A stretch of 64,000 nucleotides of DNA from Eubacteriales bacterium (GCA_030533405.1 JAUNJF010000004.1:97103-161102); one strand, 5' to 3'; positions 54,853 through 63,995 are shown, numbered from the stretch's first letter. Numbers and translations are program-made. The notes: generated by a model not told the origin, from the sequence alone.

Positions 54853-56757
54853 ATGAAACGAAGGATAGCGTTATTCGCAAATGGATGGGGTTGCGAGTAT
54901 TTAAGAGAGGTCGCAGCTGGAGTGGTAGAGGAAGCAAAGGAAGAGAATTGTGATGTCTTTTCGTTTGTTAACTTTTCTATTCTCTCAGGGGACTTAGAAC
55001 ATAATCATGGAGAATTTAATATTTTTCGGTTGCCGCAGATGAAGGATTTTGATGGGGCTATTTTGCTGACAAATTCTTTTAATATGGAGGAAGAACGTGC
55101 TTATCTTCATGAAAAGGTTATGGAGGCAGGGATTCCTGCGATTTCAGTAGGAGGAGATTTAGAGGGGATTGTTTCCCTCAACACGGATAATTATTATGGA
55201 ATGTATGAATTGGCATCCCATGTGATTCGGGATCATGGGGCAAGAAAGATTGTTTACCTGGGTGGCCCCAAGGAACATGATGAGAATCAGATTCGATTGA
55301 AGGCTGTTAAAGATGTTGCGGAGGAAATGGGATTTTCTATTCCCGAAGATAATATTCTTTATGGTGATTGGGCTAGAACAAAATCAAAGATTTTAATTGC
55401 AGACTGGATAGAACAGCACAAGGAATTGCCAGATGCTATTATTTGTGCAAATGATGTATCAGCGATTGGTGTGTGTGATTTGTTAAAAAAACATGGATAT
55501 ATGATACCAGAGGATATAATTGTGACAGGATATGACTGTACGAAGATGGGACAGGAATATCAGCCTGCGATTTCGTCAGTGAGTCATGAATGGTATCGTA
55601 TGGGGATTCAGGCAATGAAGTTGTTGGCTGAGGAGATGCGTGGACATGAAGTGGTTTCACCAACTCCGACAAAAACACGATTTGTAAGAGGTGGAAGCTG
55701 TGGTTGTGTATTTAGTCGATATGAGGCACAGGCACAGATTGAGATTGGTAAAAGCCATAATCATGAAATTATTCAGGGATCGTTATGTGACTCGCATTTT
55801 CGACATATTTACTTGACTATCAGTGAGTGTAAGGATGCAGATAATTTACATCGGAATTTAACGAGATTATTAGCAAAAGAGCATTGGATGGAAGGCGATG
55901 ATTTTCTTCTTTGTGTGGAACCAGATTTGTTCCGTGTGGATGACGATAATTTATTATGCAAGGAAGGATATAGTTGGGAAATGGATGCTGTGTGTGTCGT
56001 GCAGAAGGAAAATGTTAGACCGCATCAAAGACTAAATGTGAAGGATTCGTTATTTATGTTTTCTGAAGGCAGACAGGAGCCACAACATTATATTGTTGTG
56101 CCATTATGTAATAGAGAGCAGGTATACGGTTTTGCGGTGCTGAATCGACGTATTGACCTTGTACTGGATAATTATTTATACAGTTGGACTAGACACATGG
56201 ATATGTATATTGACCAGATGCGCCGTAATATCAAACTTGCGGAATTGACAAGAAGATTGCAGGTTTCCTCTGTAACAGATGTGCTTACTGGCGTTTATAA
56301 TCGAGCAGGATGTGAGGAAATTGCTTATCCAATGCTGAAGGAGTATCATAAAGCTGGTAAAAATGGTGTTGTTATGATTGTTGATATTGATCATATGAAA
56401 CAGATCAATGATTCGTATGGTCATGCAAATGGAGATTTGGCGGTTAAGACGGTTGCAACGGTATTAAAAAATGAAGTTCCGCGAGGATGGGTTGTTTCTC
56501 GTTTTGGCGGAGATGAGTTTTTAGTTGGTGGCTTGGTTACAGATTCCATTCAGATGGATGATATGGCGATAGCGATTACAGAACGATTAAAAAGAGAAGT
56601 GGAACGTCAACATATCTCATTTAAATTAACAATTAGTATTGGATATAAAGTAATCGATCCAAATGAAGAATTTAATATAGAAAAGCATTTGAAGGAAGCG
56701 GATGCATCTATGTACTTTGTGAAGAAGTGTCATCACGAAGAGATGGAGCATGTATAA
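54853..56757 (+). CDS. Cytosolic diguanylate cyclase with LacI/periplasmic-binding-like sensor (copy 1)
   Basis: 634 residues, no TM and no signal peptide. Residues 1-270 form a Peripla_BP_3-like domain as in LacI regulators (IALFANGWGCEYL; DNYYGMYELASHVI; GARKIVYLGGP; PDAIICANDVSAIGVCDLL; ITGYD-like VTGYDCTKMG), but with no DNA-binding helix. A middle region (about 320-470; DSHFRHIYLTISECKDADN) of unrecognised fold, possibly GAF-like, leads to a GGDEF domain with intact GGDEF at 552-556 in SRFGGDEF; no RxxD inhibitory site is visible. The start at 54853 matches the paralog and has GAGGG. It should make c-di-GMP when a small ligand, perhaps a sugar, binds. Confidence 0.85.
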   Translation: MKRRIALFANGWGCEYLREVAAGVVEEAKEENCDVFSFVNFSILSGDLEHNHGEFNIFRLPQMKDFDGAILLTNSFNMEEERAYLHEKVMEAGIPAISVGGDLEGIVSLNTDNYYGMYELASHVIRDHGARKIVYLGGPKEHDENQIRLKAVKDVAEEMGFSIPEDNILYGDWARTKSKILIADWIEQHKELPDAIICANDVSAIGVCDLLKKHGYMIPEDIIVTGYDCTKMGQEYQPAISSVSHEWYRMGIQAMKLLAEEMRGHEVVSPTPTKTRFVRGGSCGCVFSRYEAQAQIEIGKSHNHEIIQGSLCDSHFRHIYLTISECKDADNLHRNLTRLLAKEHWMEGDDFLLCVEPDLFRVDDDNLLCKEGYSWEMDAVCVVQKENVRPHQRLNVKDSLFMFSEGRQEPQHYIVVPLCNREQVYGFAVLNRRIDLVLDNYLYSWTRHMDMYIDQMRRNIKLAELTRRLQVSSVTDVLTGVYNRAGCEEIAYPMLKEYHKAGKNGVVMIVDIDHMKQINDSYGHANGDLAVKTVATVLKNEVPRGWVVSRFGGDEFLVGGLVTDSIQMDDMAIAITERLKREVERQHISFKLTISIGYKVIDPNEEFNIEKHLKEADASMYFVKKCHHEEMEHV

Positions 56758-56848
56758 CGTAAAGTGGTTGATTGCTACTACCAGAGATATTGTAAATGAA
56801 ATAGATAGCCTGAAAATACTTGAAATAAGATAGAAATGGGGGTGCCAT

Positions 56849-58750
56849 ATGAAAAAGAAAATAGCTGTGTTTGCGAATGGATGGGGCGATGAGTATTTGC
56901 GCGAAATCGTCAGTGGCGCCTTTGAGATTGCAGAACCAGCCAATTGTGATCTGTTTTGTTTTGTGAATTTTTCGGTTATGGTTGACCAAGAGAAAAATAA
57001 GGGAGAGGGAACTATTTTTCGCCTGCCTGATTTAAAGGATTTTAATGGTGCGATATTGATGCCGAACTCTTATAACTGTGAAAGTGAGAGAACATATTTG
57101 CATGAAGCAGTTCTTGCGTCAGGAATTCCGGCAATTAGTTTGGAGTATGATTTGGATGGAATGATATCTATTCATACAGATAATTATTATGGAATGAAAG
57201 AATTGTCCGAGCACATTATTGTGGAACATGGTGCAAAGGAAATCGTGTTTATTGGTGGACCAGAGGAGCATCCAGAATGTCAGATTCGATTGCAAGCATT
57301 AAAGGATGTTGCAACGGAACATGGTATTTCGATTCCAGAAGAAAACATTATGTTTAGCGATTGGGCGAAAAATTATGCAAAAACCCTGATTGGTCAGTGG
57401 GTGGAATCTCACCAAGGTTTGCCGGATGCCGTAGTTTGTGCTAATGATATTATGGCGATGGGTGTTTGTGACTGGATGAAGGAGCATGATTATCGTGTAC
57501 CAGAGGATGTTATTATCACAGGATATGATTTTACGCAGCGCGCGCAGGAATATGTTCCGTCTATTTCTTCTGTCAGCCATGAATGGGTTAGTATGGGTGT
57601 GAAGGCAATGGAGTTGTTGCTTGATTTGATAGAAGGAAAAGCATGTGAAGAGATCGAACCAATGCGGACTCGATTTTTTTGTGCTGAGAGTTGTTGTTCG
57701 GACATGAATTTGATGAATACGCGTATTACAGTGAATCGCAAACGGAGTAGTCGCCATCAAAAAATGGAAGGAACAGAGTGTGATTCGCATTTTCGTCATA
57801 TTTTTGGCGCGGCAAATCAGTGTGAAAATATGGACCAGTTATACTATGAATATGGCGAGTTGTTCCGTACGGATCATTGGATGGAAGGAAACGATTTCAT
57901 TTTATGTTTAGAGGAAGAGCCGTTTCAGGATGAAGTTCAGGGGATTAACAATAGGGAGACGTTTAGCGATGTCATGGATATGGTTTGCTATATGAGGAAT
58001 GGGGAAATTATGCCTCGTGCCAAGATTCGTAGTAAGGAAGCGATATTTTTGATTTCTGATCAAAAAACAGAACCTGCTGTTTATATATTTGTTCCGCTAG
58101 CAGCGGTAGATAACTTGTTTGGTTTTGCGATGTTAGTACGAGATATTGATATTGTGTTGGAGAATTATTTGTATAGCTGGACGAGACATATGAATCAGGA
58201 TTTGGAGCATTTTCGACGCAATCTTATTATTTCGCAATTGACAAATAAATTAAGACGAATTTCTGTAACAGATAATTTAACGGGTGTTTATAATCGTGCG
58301 GGTTGTGAGGAAATTGCGTATCCGATGCTTCGTAACTACAAGAAAGCTGGAGAAACAGGTGTTTTAATGATTGCGGATATTGATCGCATGAAGGCAATTA
58401 ATGATTTGTATGGTCATGCAAATGGCGATTTGGCGTTAAAAACAATTGCTTCTGTGTTGAAATCGCAAGTTCCAGAGGATTGGATTGTTTCTCGTTTTGG
58501 TGGAGATGAATTCTTTGTTGCGGGTAAATTAAATGCGACTATGGATTTGGATGCAATGGTGCAGTCTATGATGGATCGTTTAAAGGAAGAGATTCGGGAA
58601 CGAGAGATTACATTTTCATTATCAATGAGTGTTGGTTATGCGAAAATTGAGCCAAATGATAATTTGGATATTGAGAAGAGTTTGCGTGAGGCAGATAAAC
58701 TGATGTATTTAGTGAAAAAGGTGCATCATGAACAACAGGACCGAAAGTAG
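56849..58750 (+). CDS. Cytosolic diguanylate cyclase with LacI/periplasmic-binding-like sensor (copy 2)
   Basis: 633 residues, collinear with the preceding gene and strongly similar along the whole length (IAVFANGWGDEYLREI; DNYYGMKELSEHII; ITGYDFTQRAQEY; CDSHFRHIFGAANQCENMDQ; GVYNRAGCEEIAYPML). GGDEF is intact at 551-555. The sensor regions differ most where a LacI-type ligand pocket would lie (SLEYDLDGMISIH against SVGGDLEGIVSLN), so the two may read different ligands. GGGGGTG precedes ATG 56849. It lies 91 bp after copy 1 and looks like a tandem duplication. Confidence 0.85.
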   Translation: MKKKIAVFANGWGDEYLREIVSGAFEIAEPANCDLFCFVNFSVMVDQEKNKGEGTIFRLPDLKDFNGAILMPNSYNCESERTYLHEAVLASGIPAISLEYDLDGMISIHTDNYYGMKELSEHIIVEHGAKEIVFIGGPEEHPECQIRLQALKDVATEHGISIPEENIMFSDWAKNYAKTLIGQWVESHQGLPDAVVCANDIMAMGVCDWMKEHDYRVPEDVIITGYDFTQRAQEYVPSISSVSHEWVSMGVKAMELLLDLIEGKACEEIEPMRTRFFCAESCCSDMNLMNTRITVNRKRSSRHQKMEGTECDSHFRHIFGAANQCENMDQLYYEYGELFRTDHWMEGNDFILCLEEEPFQDEVQGINNRETFSDVMDMVCYMRNGEIMPRAKIRSKEAIFLISDQKTEPAVYIFVPLAAVDNLFGFAMLVRDIDIVLENYLYSWTRHMNQDLEHFRRNLIISQLTNKLRRISVTDNLTGVYNRAGCEEIAYPMLRNYKKAGETGVLMIADIDRMKAINDLYGHANGDLALKTIASVLKSQVPEDWIVSRFGGDEFFVAGKLNATMDLDAMVQSMMDRLKEEIREREITFSLSMSVGYAKIEPNDNLDIEKSLREADKLMYLVKKVHHEQQDRK

Positions 58751-58770
58751 CGAACAACGTGGTTTTTGCG

Positions 58771-58799
58771 TTGACATGTTACATTTCGTCATGTATAAT
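58771..58799 (+). promoter_or_regulatory. Consensus promoter of greA
   Basis: TTGACA (58771-58776), exactly 17 bases, then TATAAT (58794-58799): a perfect sigma-A promoter, 60 bases before the greA start. Confidence 0.9.
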
Positions 58800-58858
58800 C
58801 AAAAAATGAATGCGAAGATTTCGCGTTATAATTATTATGAAATAGAGAGGCGAGTCGA

Positions 58859-59344
58859 ATGGCAGAGAAAAAGAACCTTCTGACCGATAAAGGTCTTAAA
58901 AAATTAGAGGACGAGTTACAGGAGTTACGTGTTGTAAAACGTAAAGAGGTTGCCCAGAAGATTAAGGAAGCAAGAGAACAGGGTGACTTGTCAGAGAATG
59001 CTGAGTATGATGCTGCGAAGGATGAGCAGAAAGATATCGAGGCAAGAATTGAAGAGTTAGAGGCGATTCTTAAAAATGTTGAAGTCATTTATACAGACGA
59101 AGTTGACAAAGAGAAAGTTAACGTTGGTTGTGTTGTTACAATCAAGGATCTTTCGAATGACAATGTTCAGATTTTTAAGTTAGTAGGTTCAACAGAGACT
59201 GACATTTTGAATAATAAAATTTCGAATGAGTCACCAATTGGTGCAGCATTGATGGGTTCAAAGGTTGGAGAGAAGGTTGATGTAGAAGCTCCAGCTGGTA
59301 CATTCCAGTTTGAAATCTTAGAGATTAGCTTGGATGAAGAATAA
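58859..59344 (+). CDS. greA: Transcription elongation factor GreA
   Basis: 161-residue GreA. The N-terminal coiled coil reads LTDKGLKKLEDELQEL, with the conserved tip acidic residues in EQGDLSENAEYDAAKDEQ; the C-terminal FKBP-like domain has SPIGAALMGSKVGEKVDV. It rescues backtracked RNA polymerase by stimulating transcript cleavage. Start ATG 58859 follows AGAGAGGCG. Confidence 0.97.
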   Translation: MAEKKNLLTDKGLKKLEDELQELRVVKRKEVAQKIKEAREQGDLSENAEYDAAKDEQKDIEARIEELEAILKNVEVIYTDEVDKEKVNVGCVVTIKDLSNDNVQIFKLVGSTETDILNNKISNESPIGAALMGSKVGEKVDVEAPAGTFQFEILEISLDEE

Positions 59345-59359
59345 TCATAAACGTAGATG

Positions 59360-59393
59360 AGGGAATGGGGATGCACTATTCCCTTTCTTTTTC
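59360..59393 (+). terminator. Terminator after greA
   Basis: AGGGAAT (59360-59366) pairs with ATTCCCT (59378-59384), followed by TTCTTTTTC. Modest stem; some readthrough into lysS is plausible. Confidence 0.7.
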
Positions 59394-59489
59394 ATTTGTT
59401 CCTTATGATAGAAAAATAAAAGATTTAAGGAATAGCGCATTATTATATTAGATAAAAGAGAGTAAATAATAGGAAAGTGAGATAGAGAA

Positions 59490-61103
59490 ATGGCTGAGAA
59501 TAATCAGGAAAAGCAGCAACAGACACAGGACATTAACCAGTTGTTAAAGGTTCGTAGAGAGAAGTTTGAGAACCTTCAGGCAGAGGGTAAGGATCCATTT
59601 ACAATTACAAAGTATGATGTAACACATCACTCAGAGGATGTTAAGAATTTGTACATTCCACACGAAGAGAAATTATTAGCTGGACGTGCAGAAGTAGATG
59701 TAACAGGAATGGATGAGCAGGAAGCTCGTATGGCAAAGAAGAATGACTACAATGAGCGTCGTGAGATTATGGATGCACAGCCAATCGATGTTTGTGTAGC
59801 TGGTCGTATGATGTTAAAGCGTGTTATGGGTAAGGCTTCTTTTGCTACACTTCGTGATTTAAAGGGTGATATCCAGATTTATGTTTCAAGAGATGCTGTT
59901 GGTGAAGATGCTTATGCTATCTTTAAAAAGGCCGATATCGGTGATATTTATGGTGTAAAGGGTTTTGCATTTAGAACAATGACAGGTGAGATTTCTATCC
60001 ACGCGCATGAGATTACAATGCTTTCTAAGTCTTTACAGATTTTACCAGAGAAGTTCCACGGTATTACAAATGTTGATCAGAGATACCGTCAGAGATATGT
60101 TGACTTAATCATGAATCCAGAAGTTAAGGATACATTTGTTAAGCGTTCTAAGATTCTTAGCACAATCCGTAAGTTCTTGGATGCGCAGGGATTTATGGAG
60201 GTTGAGACTCCAATGTTAGTTGCAAATCCAGGTGGAGCTGCTGCCAGACCATTTGAGACTCATTTCAACGCATTAGATGAGGATTTGAAATTACGTATTT
60301 CTCTTGAGTTATACTTGAAGAGATTGATTGTTGGTGGTTTGGAGAGAGTATACGAGATTGGTCGTGTGTTCCGTAATGAAGGTCTTGATACAAGACATAA
60401 CCCAGAGTTTACTTTGATGGAGTTATATCAGGCATATACAGATTACAACGGAATGATGGACTTAACTGAGAATATGTATCGTACTATCGCGCAGGAGGTT
60501 CTTGGAACCACTAAGATTACTTACCAGGGAATCGAGATGGATCTTGGTAAGCCGTTTGAACGTATTACTATGATTGATGCGGTTAAGAAGTATGCAGGTG
60601 TTGATTTCAATGAGATTGCTGACACAGATGCTGCTAAGGCAATCGCAAAGGAAAAGGGAATTGAGTTCGAGGATTGGCATACAAAGGGTCATATCTTGAA
60701 CCTCTTCTTCGAGGAGTTCGTTGAGGAGCATTTGATTCAGCCTACATTCGTTATGGATCACCCAATTGAGATTTCTCCACTTACAAAGAAGAAACCAGAA
60801 GATCCTAACTATGTTGAGCGTTTCGAGATGTTCATGAATGGATGGGAGATGTGTAATGCATACTCAGAGTTAAATGATCCAATCGATCAGAGAGAGCGTT
60901 TCGAGCTTCAGGATGCAAATGCTGCAGCTGGTGATGAGGAAGCTGAGCACTGTGATGATGATTTCTTGAATGCATTGGAGATTGGTATGCCTCCAACAGG
61001 TGGTATCGGATATGGTATCGACAGACTTTGTATGTTGATGACAGATAGTCCTGCTATTAGGGATGTGTTGTTGTTCCCAACGATGAAGTCATTGGACAAG
61101 TAA
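59490..61103 (+). CDS. lysS: Lysyl-tRNA synthetase (class II)
   Basis: 537 residues. The N-terminal OB-fold anticodon-binding domain (VAGRMMLKRVMGKASFATLRD) is followed by class II motif 1 (FMEVETPMLVANPGGAAARPF), motif 2 (ERVYEIGRVFRNEGLDTRHNPEFT), and motif 3 (GIGYGIDRLCML). It charges tRNA(Lys). It is slightly longer than the common 500 residues owing to a charged N-terminus rich in Gln. It is the last gene before the mobile-element-like region. Confidence 0.97.
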   Translation: MAENNQEKQQQTQDINQLLKVRREKFENLQAEGKDPFTITKYDVTHHSEDVKNLYIPHEEKLLAGRAEVDVTGMDEQEARMAKKNDYNERREIMDAQPIDVCVAGRMMLKRVMGKASFATLRDLKGDIQIYVSRDAVGEDAYAIFKKADIGDIYGVKGFAFRTMTGEISIHAHEITMLSKSLQILPEKFHGITNVDQRYRQRYVDLIMNPEVKDTFVKRSKILSTIRKFLDAQGFMEVETPMLVANPGGAAARPFETHFNALDEDLKLRISLELYLKRLIVGGLERVYEIGRVFRNEGLDTRHNPEFTLMELYQAYTDYNGMMDLTENMYRTIAQEVLGTTKITYQGIEMDLGKPFERITMIDAVKKYAGVDFNEIADTDAAKAIAKEKGIEFEDWHTKGHILNLFFEEFVEEHLIQPTFVMDHPIEISPLTKKKPEDPNYVERFEMFMNGWEMCNAYSELNDPIDQRERFELQDANAAAGDEEAEHCDDDFLNALEIGMPPTGGIGYGIDRLCMLMTDSPAIRDVLLFPTMKSLDK

Positions 61104-61498
61104 GATGGCTTATGTTAGGGCTTTCAAAGCCTTATAAACACTGAGTTTTGACCAATTTTGACCAATTCAAAAAATGGCGAAAATCAGCTTACTAACAGAA
61201 GTACTAACATAAATTTCGAGTTTATTAGTCCTTAATTTACCTTCAATGTGTTGGATAGAACCTAGTATTTTAGGGTATTTGAGAGAAAATTCGTATAAAT
61301 GTTAGTGCATACGAAAAATGTTAGTGATTAGAAAGTAAATATAGATTTGTACCTACAAGGGACATTTTCCTAGATGAAAATCTAAGAAGATGTCCCTTTT
61401 TACGTTTCGGGGACAACCTGAGCAGTTATGGTCGAATTCACAGCGTTAAGTGCACCGGTTGCAATCTGATATTTGATAGAAGGAGGCGGCGGAGTAGC
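61104..61498. repeat. Repeat-rich gap after lysS, candidate end of an integrated element
   Basis: No gene is seen in 395 bp. It holds a hairpin GGCTTTCAAAGCC just after lysS, a perfect tandem repeat of TTTTGACCAA (61146-61155 and 61156-61165), and four copies of a heptamer: ACTAACA at 61191-61197 and 61203-61209, and its inverse TGTTAGT at 61300-61306 and 61319-61325, the latter two within AATGTTAGTG. Such clustered short repeats suit integrase arm sites, excisionase sites or partition sites. The exact att core cannot be fixed without the other end. Confidence 0.5.
61357..61401 (+). terminator. Stem-loop with T-run in the post-lysS gap
   Basis: AAGGGACAT pairs with ATGTCCCTTTTT, with an inner TAGAT/ATCTA stem. 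It would insulate the element genes from lysS transcription. Confidence 0.7.
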
Positions 61499-61675
61499 AT
61501 GTTAAAAATCAGATTAATGGGTACCAAGAACGATATAAAGTGGTTTGTAAAAATCATACAGAGGTGTCCAAAAGTAGAAACTAGAGAAGTTTCAGAATTT
61601 TACAGAAACAAAGGAACAGACAGATATTATCGAGTTTATGTAGAAATAGGTAAAGCGAATACAAAGAACAGTTAA
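61499..61675 (+). CDS. Small DUF3970-like protein, 58 aa
   Basis: A 58-residue frame with a strong RBS (AGGAGGCGGCGGAG) and the pattern KIRLMGTKNDIKWF then RYYRVYVEI, which resembles the DUF3970 family of small basic proteins found on conjugative elements of Firmicutes. It precedes parA by 13 bp and probably shares its transcript. Function unknown. Confidence 0.65.
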   Translation: MLKIRLMGTKNDIKWFVKIIQRCPKVETREVSEFYRNKGTDRYYRVYVEIGKANTKNS

Positions 61676-61688
61676 TGGAGGTATAACC

Positions 61689-62471
61689 ATGGCGAAAGCA
61701 ATTGCAATCGGAAATAATAAGGGTGGAATTGGAAAAACAACAACAGCGACAAATCTAGCTACAGGACTTGCGAGAAAAGGGAAAAAAGTACTGGCAATAG
61801 ATAATGATCCCCAGGGGCATTTATCAAAAAGCTTAGGAGTAGAAAGCCCAGCAAGTCTTGAATATACATTAGATGATGTTATGAAGAATCTTGTAAATGA
61901 CATCGATATCGAGCCAGGTGATGGCATTATAAAGACTGCAGAAGGTGTGGATCTGATGCCAACGAATTTAAAGTATTCGGGAATGGAACTGGTGCTTTTC
62001 AGCGCTATAAACAGAGAACAGATATTAAAAGATTATGTAACAATGATGAGACCATTTTATGACTATATCATAATAGATTGTCAACCCACACTTGGTCTTT
62101 TAACAGTAAATGCTTTTACAGCTGCTGACAGTATTCTTATACCGGTAACACCGGAAGCACTTCCAGTAGATGGACTTCAGCAGTTATTTCAGACGATAGG
62201 AATGATTAAGAGGAAGCTTAATCCAGGATTAGAGATAGAAGGAATTCTTTTTACTATCGTTGATAACCGTACCAGAGATGCAAGGGAAGTAATGCAGGCT
62301 GTAAGGGAAGCATTTGAAAATAATGTGCATTTTTATGAAAAGGTCATTCCAGCATCCGTAAGAGCAAAGGAGTGTCCTGCAACAGGCTATAGTATATTTG
62401 AGTATGATCCTAAGGGAACAGTAGCAAATGGCTATGCATCCCTGGTTGAGGAGGTGCTTGATAATGAGTAA
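61689..62471 (+). CDS. parA: ParA family partition ATPase
   Basis: 260-residue deviant-Walker ATPase. Walker A KGGIGKTTTATNLA near the N-terminus, Walker A' in LAIDNDPQGHLSKSLGVE, and Walker B in YIIIDCQPTLGLLT; PVTPEALPVDGLQQL is typical of Soj/ParA from Firmicutes elements. GGAGGTATAACC precedes ATG 61689. It acts with ParB to maintain the element, most likely while it is excised. Its end overlaps parB by eight bases. Confidence 0.93.
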   Translation: MAKAIAIGNNKGGIGKTTTATNLATGLARKGKKVLAIDNDPQGHLSKSLGVESPASLEYTLDDVMKNLVNDIDIEPGDGIIKTAEGVDLMPTNLKYSGMELVLFSAINREQILKDYVTMMRPFYDYIIIDCQPTLGLLTVNAFTAADSILIPVTPEALPVDGLQQLFQTIGMIKRKLNPGLEIEGILFTIVDNRTRDAREVMQAVREAFENNVHFYEKVIPASVRAKECPATGYSIFEYDPKGTVANGYASLVEEVLDNE

Positions 62472-63372
62472 GCCTAAGGTACAGAAGAAACCTATTAAAT
62501 TTGATTCTTACGAGGCCTTACTTGGTCTTGAGAATATAGATGATGATACTTCTGGACACAGTGTCCAGAGTAACTATCCGGTACTTGAAATTAATCTTGA
62601 TGAATTAAAGGAATTCCCGGAGCATCCCTTTAAGGTTTTGGATGATGAACAGATGAAAGAACTTGTTGAGAGTATCAGCGAGTATGGTCTGTTCCATCCA
62701 GGACTTGCTATTAAAGATTCTGAGGGTGGTTATTTCATTGTATCGGGACACAGAAGAGCAAGAGCCAGCAGACTGGCAGGAAAGGATGCAATGCCTTTTC
62801 GAATATTAGATACAGATATGGAGACAGCGAGAATTATGATGGTGGATTCGAATTTTCAACAGCGTGACGAGCTGCTTCCTTCTGAAAAGGCAAAAGCATA
62901 TAGGCAGAAATATGATGCTATCAAGCGTCAAGGTAAGAGAGGGCTTGGAAGCAGTTTCGATGAAGTAGGAGAAGCTGCAGGAGAAAGTGGCAGAACAGTT
63001 CAGAGATTTATCAGACTTTCGTATTTATCAGATGAACTTCTTGAACTGGTTGATGCAGGGAAGCTTGGAGTAGTACAGGGAGTAGATATTTCTTTCTTGG
63101 ATGATGAAAAGCAATCTATTGTATGTGATGCAATTATTGAGACAGGCATCAGTATGAGCAAAGAGCAGGCTGCAAAGATTAAGGAATATGGAACAAAGGG
63201 AAATCTGATTCCTGAAATGGTAATGCTTATTCTTACTGATAAGAAACCAAAGAAAAGACAGTTTTCATTAAAGGCTGATAAGCTGAGCGAGTACTTTTCA
63301 GATGATGTCAGTGAAGATGAAATTGAGCAGGTAATATTGGAATTATTAGATAATTGGAAGAAAGGAAGGTGA
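62464..63372 (+). CDS. parB: ParB/Spo0J family partition protein
   Basis: 302 residues. The N-terminal ParB/sulfiredoxin-like CTPase domain has EHPFKVLDDEQMKELVESI, the GHRR signature in YFIVSGHRRARASRLAG, and NFQQRDELLPSEKA; a central HTH covers about 150-200 (DEVGEAAGESGRTVQRFI). The C-terminus is of the type seen on conjugative transposons. ATG 62464 overlaps the parA stop (ATGAGTAA), with GAGGAGGTG inside parA. Confidence 0.92.
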   Translation: MSKPKVQKKPIKFDSYEALLGLENIDDDTSGHSVQSNYPVLEINLDELKEFPEHPFKVLDDEQMKELVESISEYGLFHPGLAIKDSEGGYFIVSGHRRARASRLAGKDAMPFRILDTDMETARIMMVDSNFQQRDELLPSEKAKAYRQKYDAIKRQGKRGLGSSFDEVGEAAGESGRTVQRFIRLSYLSDELLELVDAGKLGVVQGVDISFLDDEKQSIVCDAIIETGISMSKEQAAKIKEYGTKGNLIPEMVMLILTDKKPKKRQFSLKADKLSEYFSDDVSEDEIEQVILELLDNWKKGR

Positions 63373-63377
63373 GATGC

Positions 63378-63995
63378 ATGGAGTTCTTTTCCACCGGTAT
63401 AGAAGCCGTAGACAGAATCGGACATATCAATATATCCGGTGATGTTAAGCCAAGAATATGGCATAAGACAATCGTAAATGAACAGGGAAAGCCACAGCGT
63501 CTTGCCATGGATATTCTTTCTGAAATTGTTTACTGGTACAGACCACAGGAAGTCCGTGATGAAAGAACTGGTGAAGTAATTGGATGGAAGAAAAGATTTG
63601 CCGGCGATATGCTTCAGAAGGATTATAACTATTTCGTGGACAATTACGGAGAAAGCGAAAAGACTATTTCCAGAGCGTTGGCATTTCTTGAGGACCTGGG
63701 AGTAATCATAAGACACAGAAAATCAATCAGATTAAAAAGTGGAACTATTGCTCATAATGTTCTCTTCATTGAGCTTGTGGCAGACAGATTATATGAACTG
63801 ACTTATCCACAAAAGGAAGATGTGGCAACTAAAGGCACTGGAAATATTTCAGAAGAATATGAAATTATAGCAGATGAAGATGACGAAAATGCTGATAAAA
63901 TGGGCGTTTCCACCGGACGGTCAAATTTGTCCAACTACTCAGACAAAATGAAGTGCTATAATAAAGTTGTAACAGGAGTGGCTAATAAGATATAA
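63378..63995 (+). CDS. Winged-helix protein of conjugative elements (replication-type)
   Basis: 205 residues. Contains PRIWHKTIVNEQGKPQRLAM and ILSEIVYWYRPQEVRDERTG, a conserved block in proteins carried by Tn1549-like and related elements next to parA/parB, followed by a winged-helix region (YGESEKTISRALAFLEDLGV). The C-terminal part is variable and acidic. A role in replication initiation or regulation of the element is inferred from context. The start at 63378 follows AAAGGAAGGTGAG. The stop is five bases from the window end; the element continues beyond. Confidence 0.72.
   Translation: MEFFSTGIEAVDRIGHINISGDVKPRIWHKTIVNEQGKPQRLAMDILSEIVYWYRPQEVRDERTGEVIGWKKRFAGDMLQKDYNYFVDNYGESEKTISRALAFLEDLGVIIRHRKSIRLKSGTIAHNVLFIELVADRLYELTYPQKEDVATKGTGNISEEYEIIADEDDENADKMGVSTGRSNLSNYSDKMKCYNKVVTGVANKI

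Noticed and set aside
63000-63716. Minus-strand 238-residue frame across parB and the winged-helix gene
   Set aside because: Spans two convincing plus-strand genes and shows only low-complexity Ser/Ile-rich sequence.
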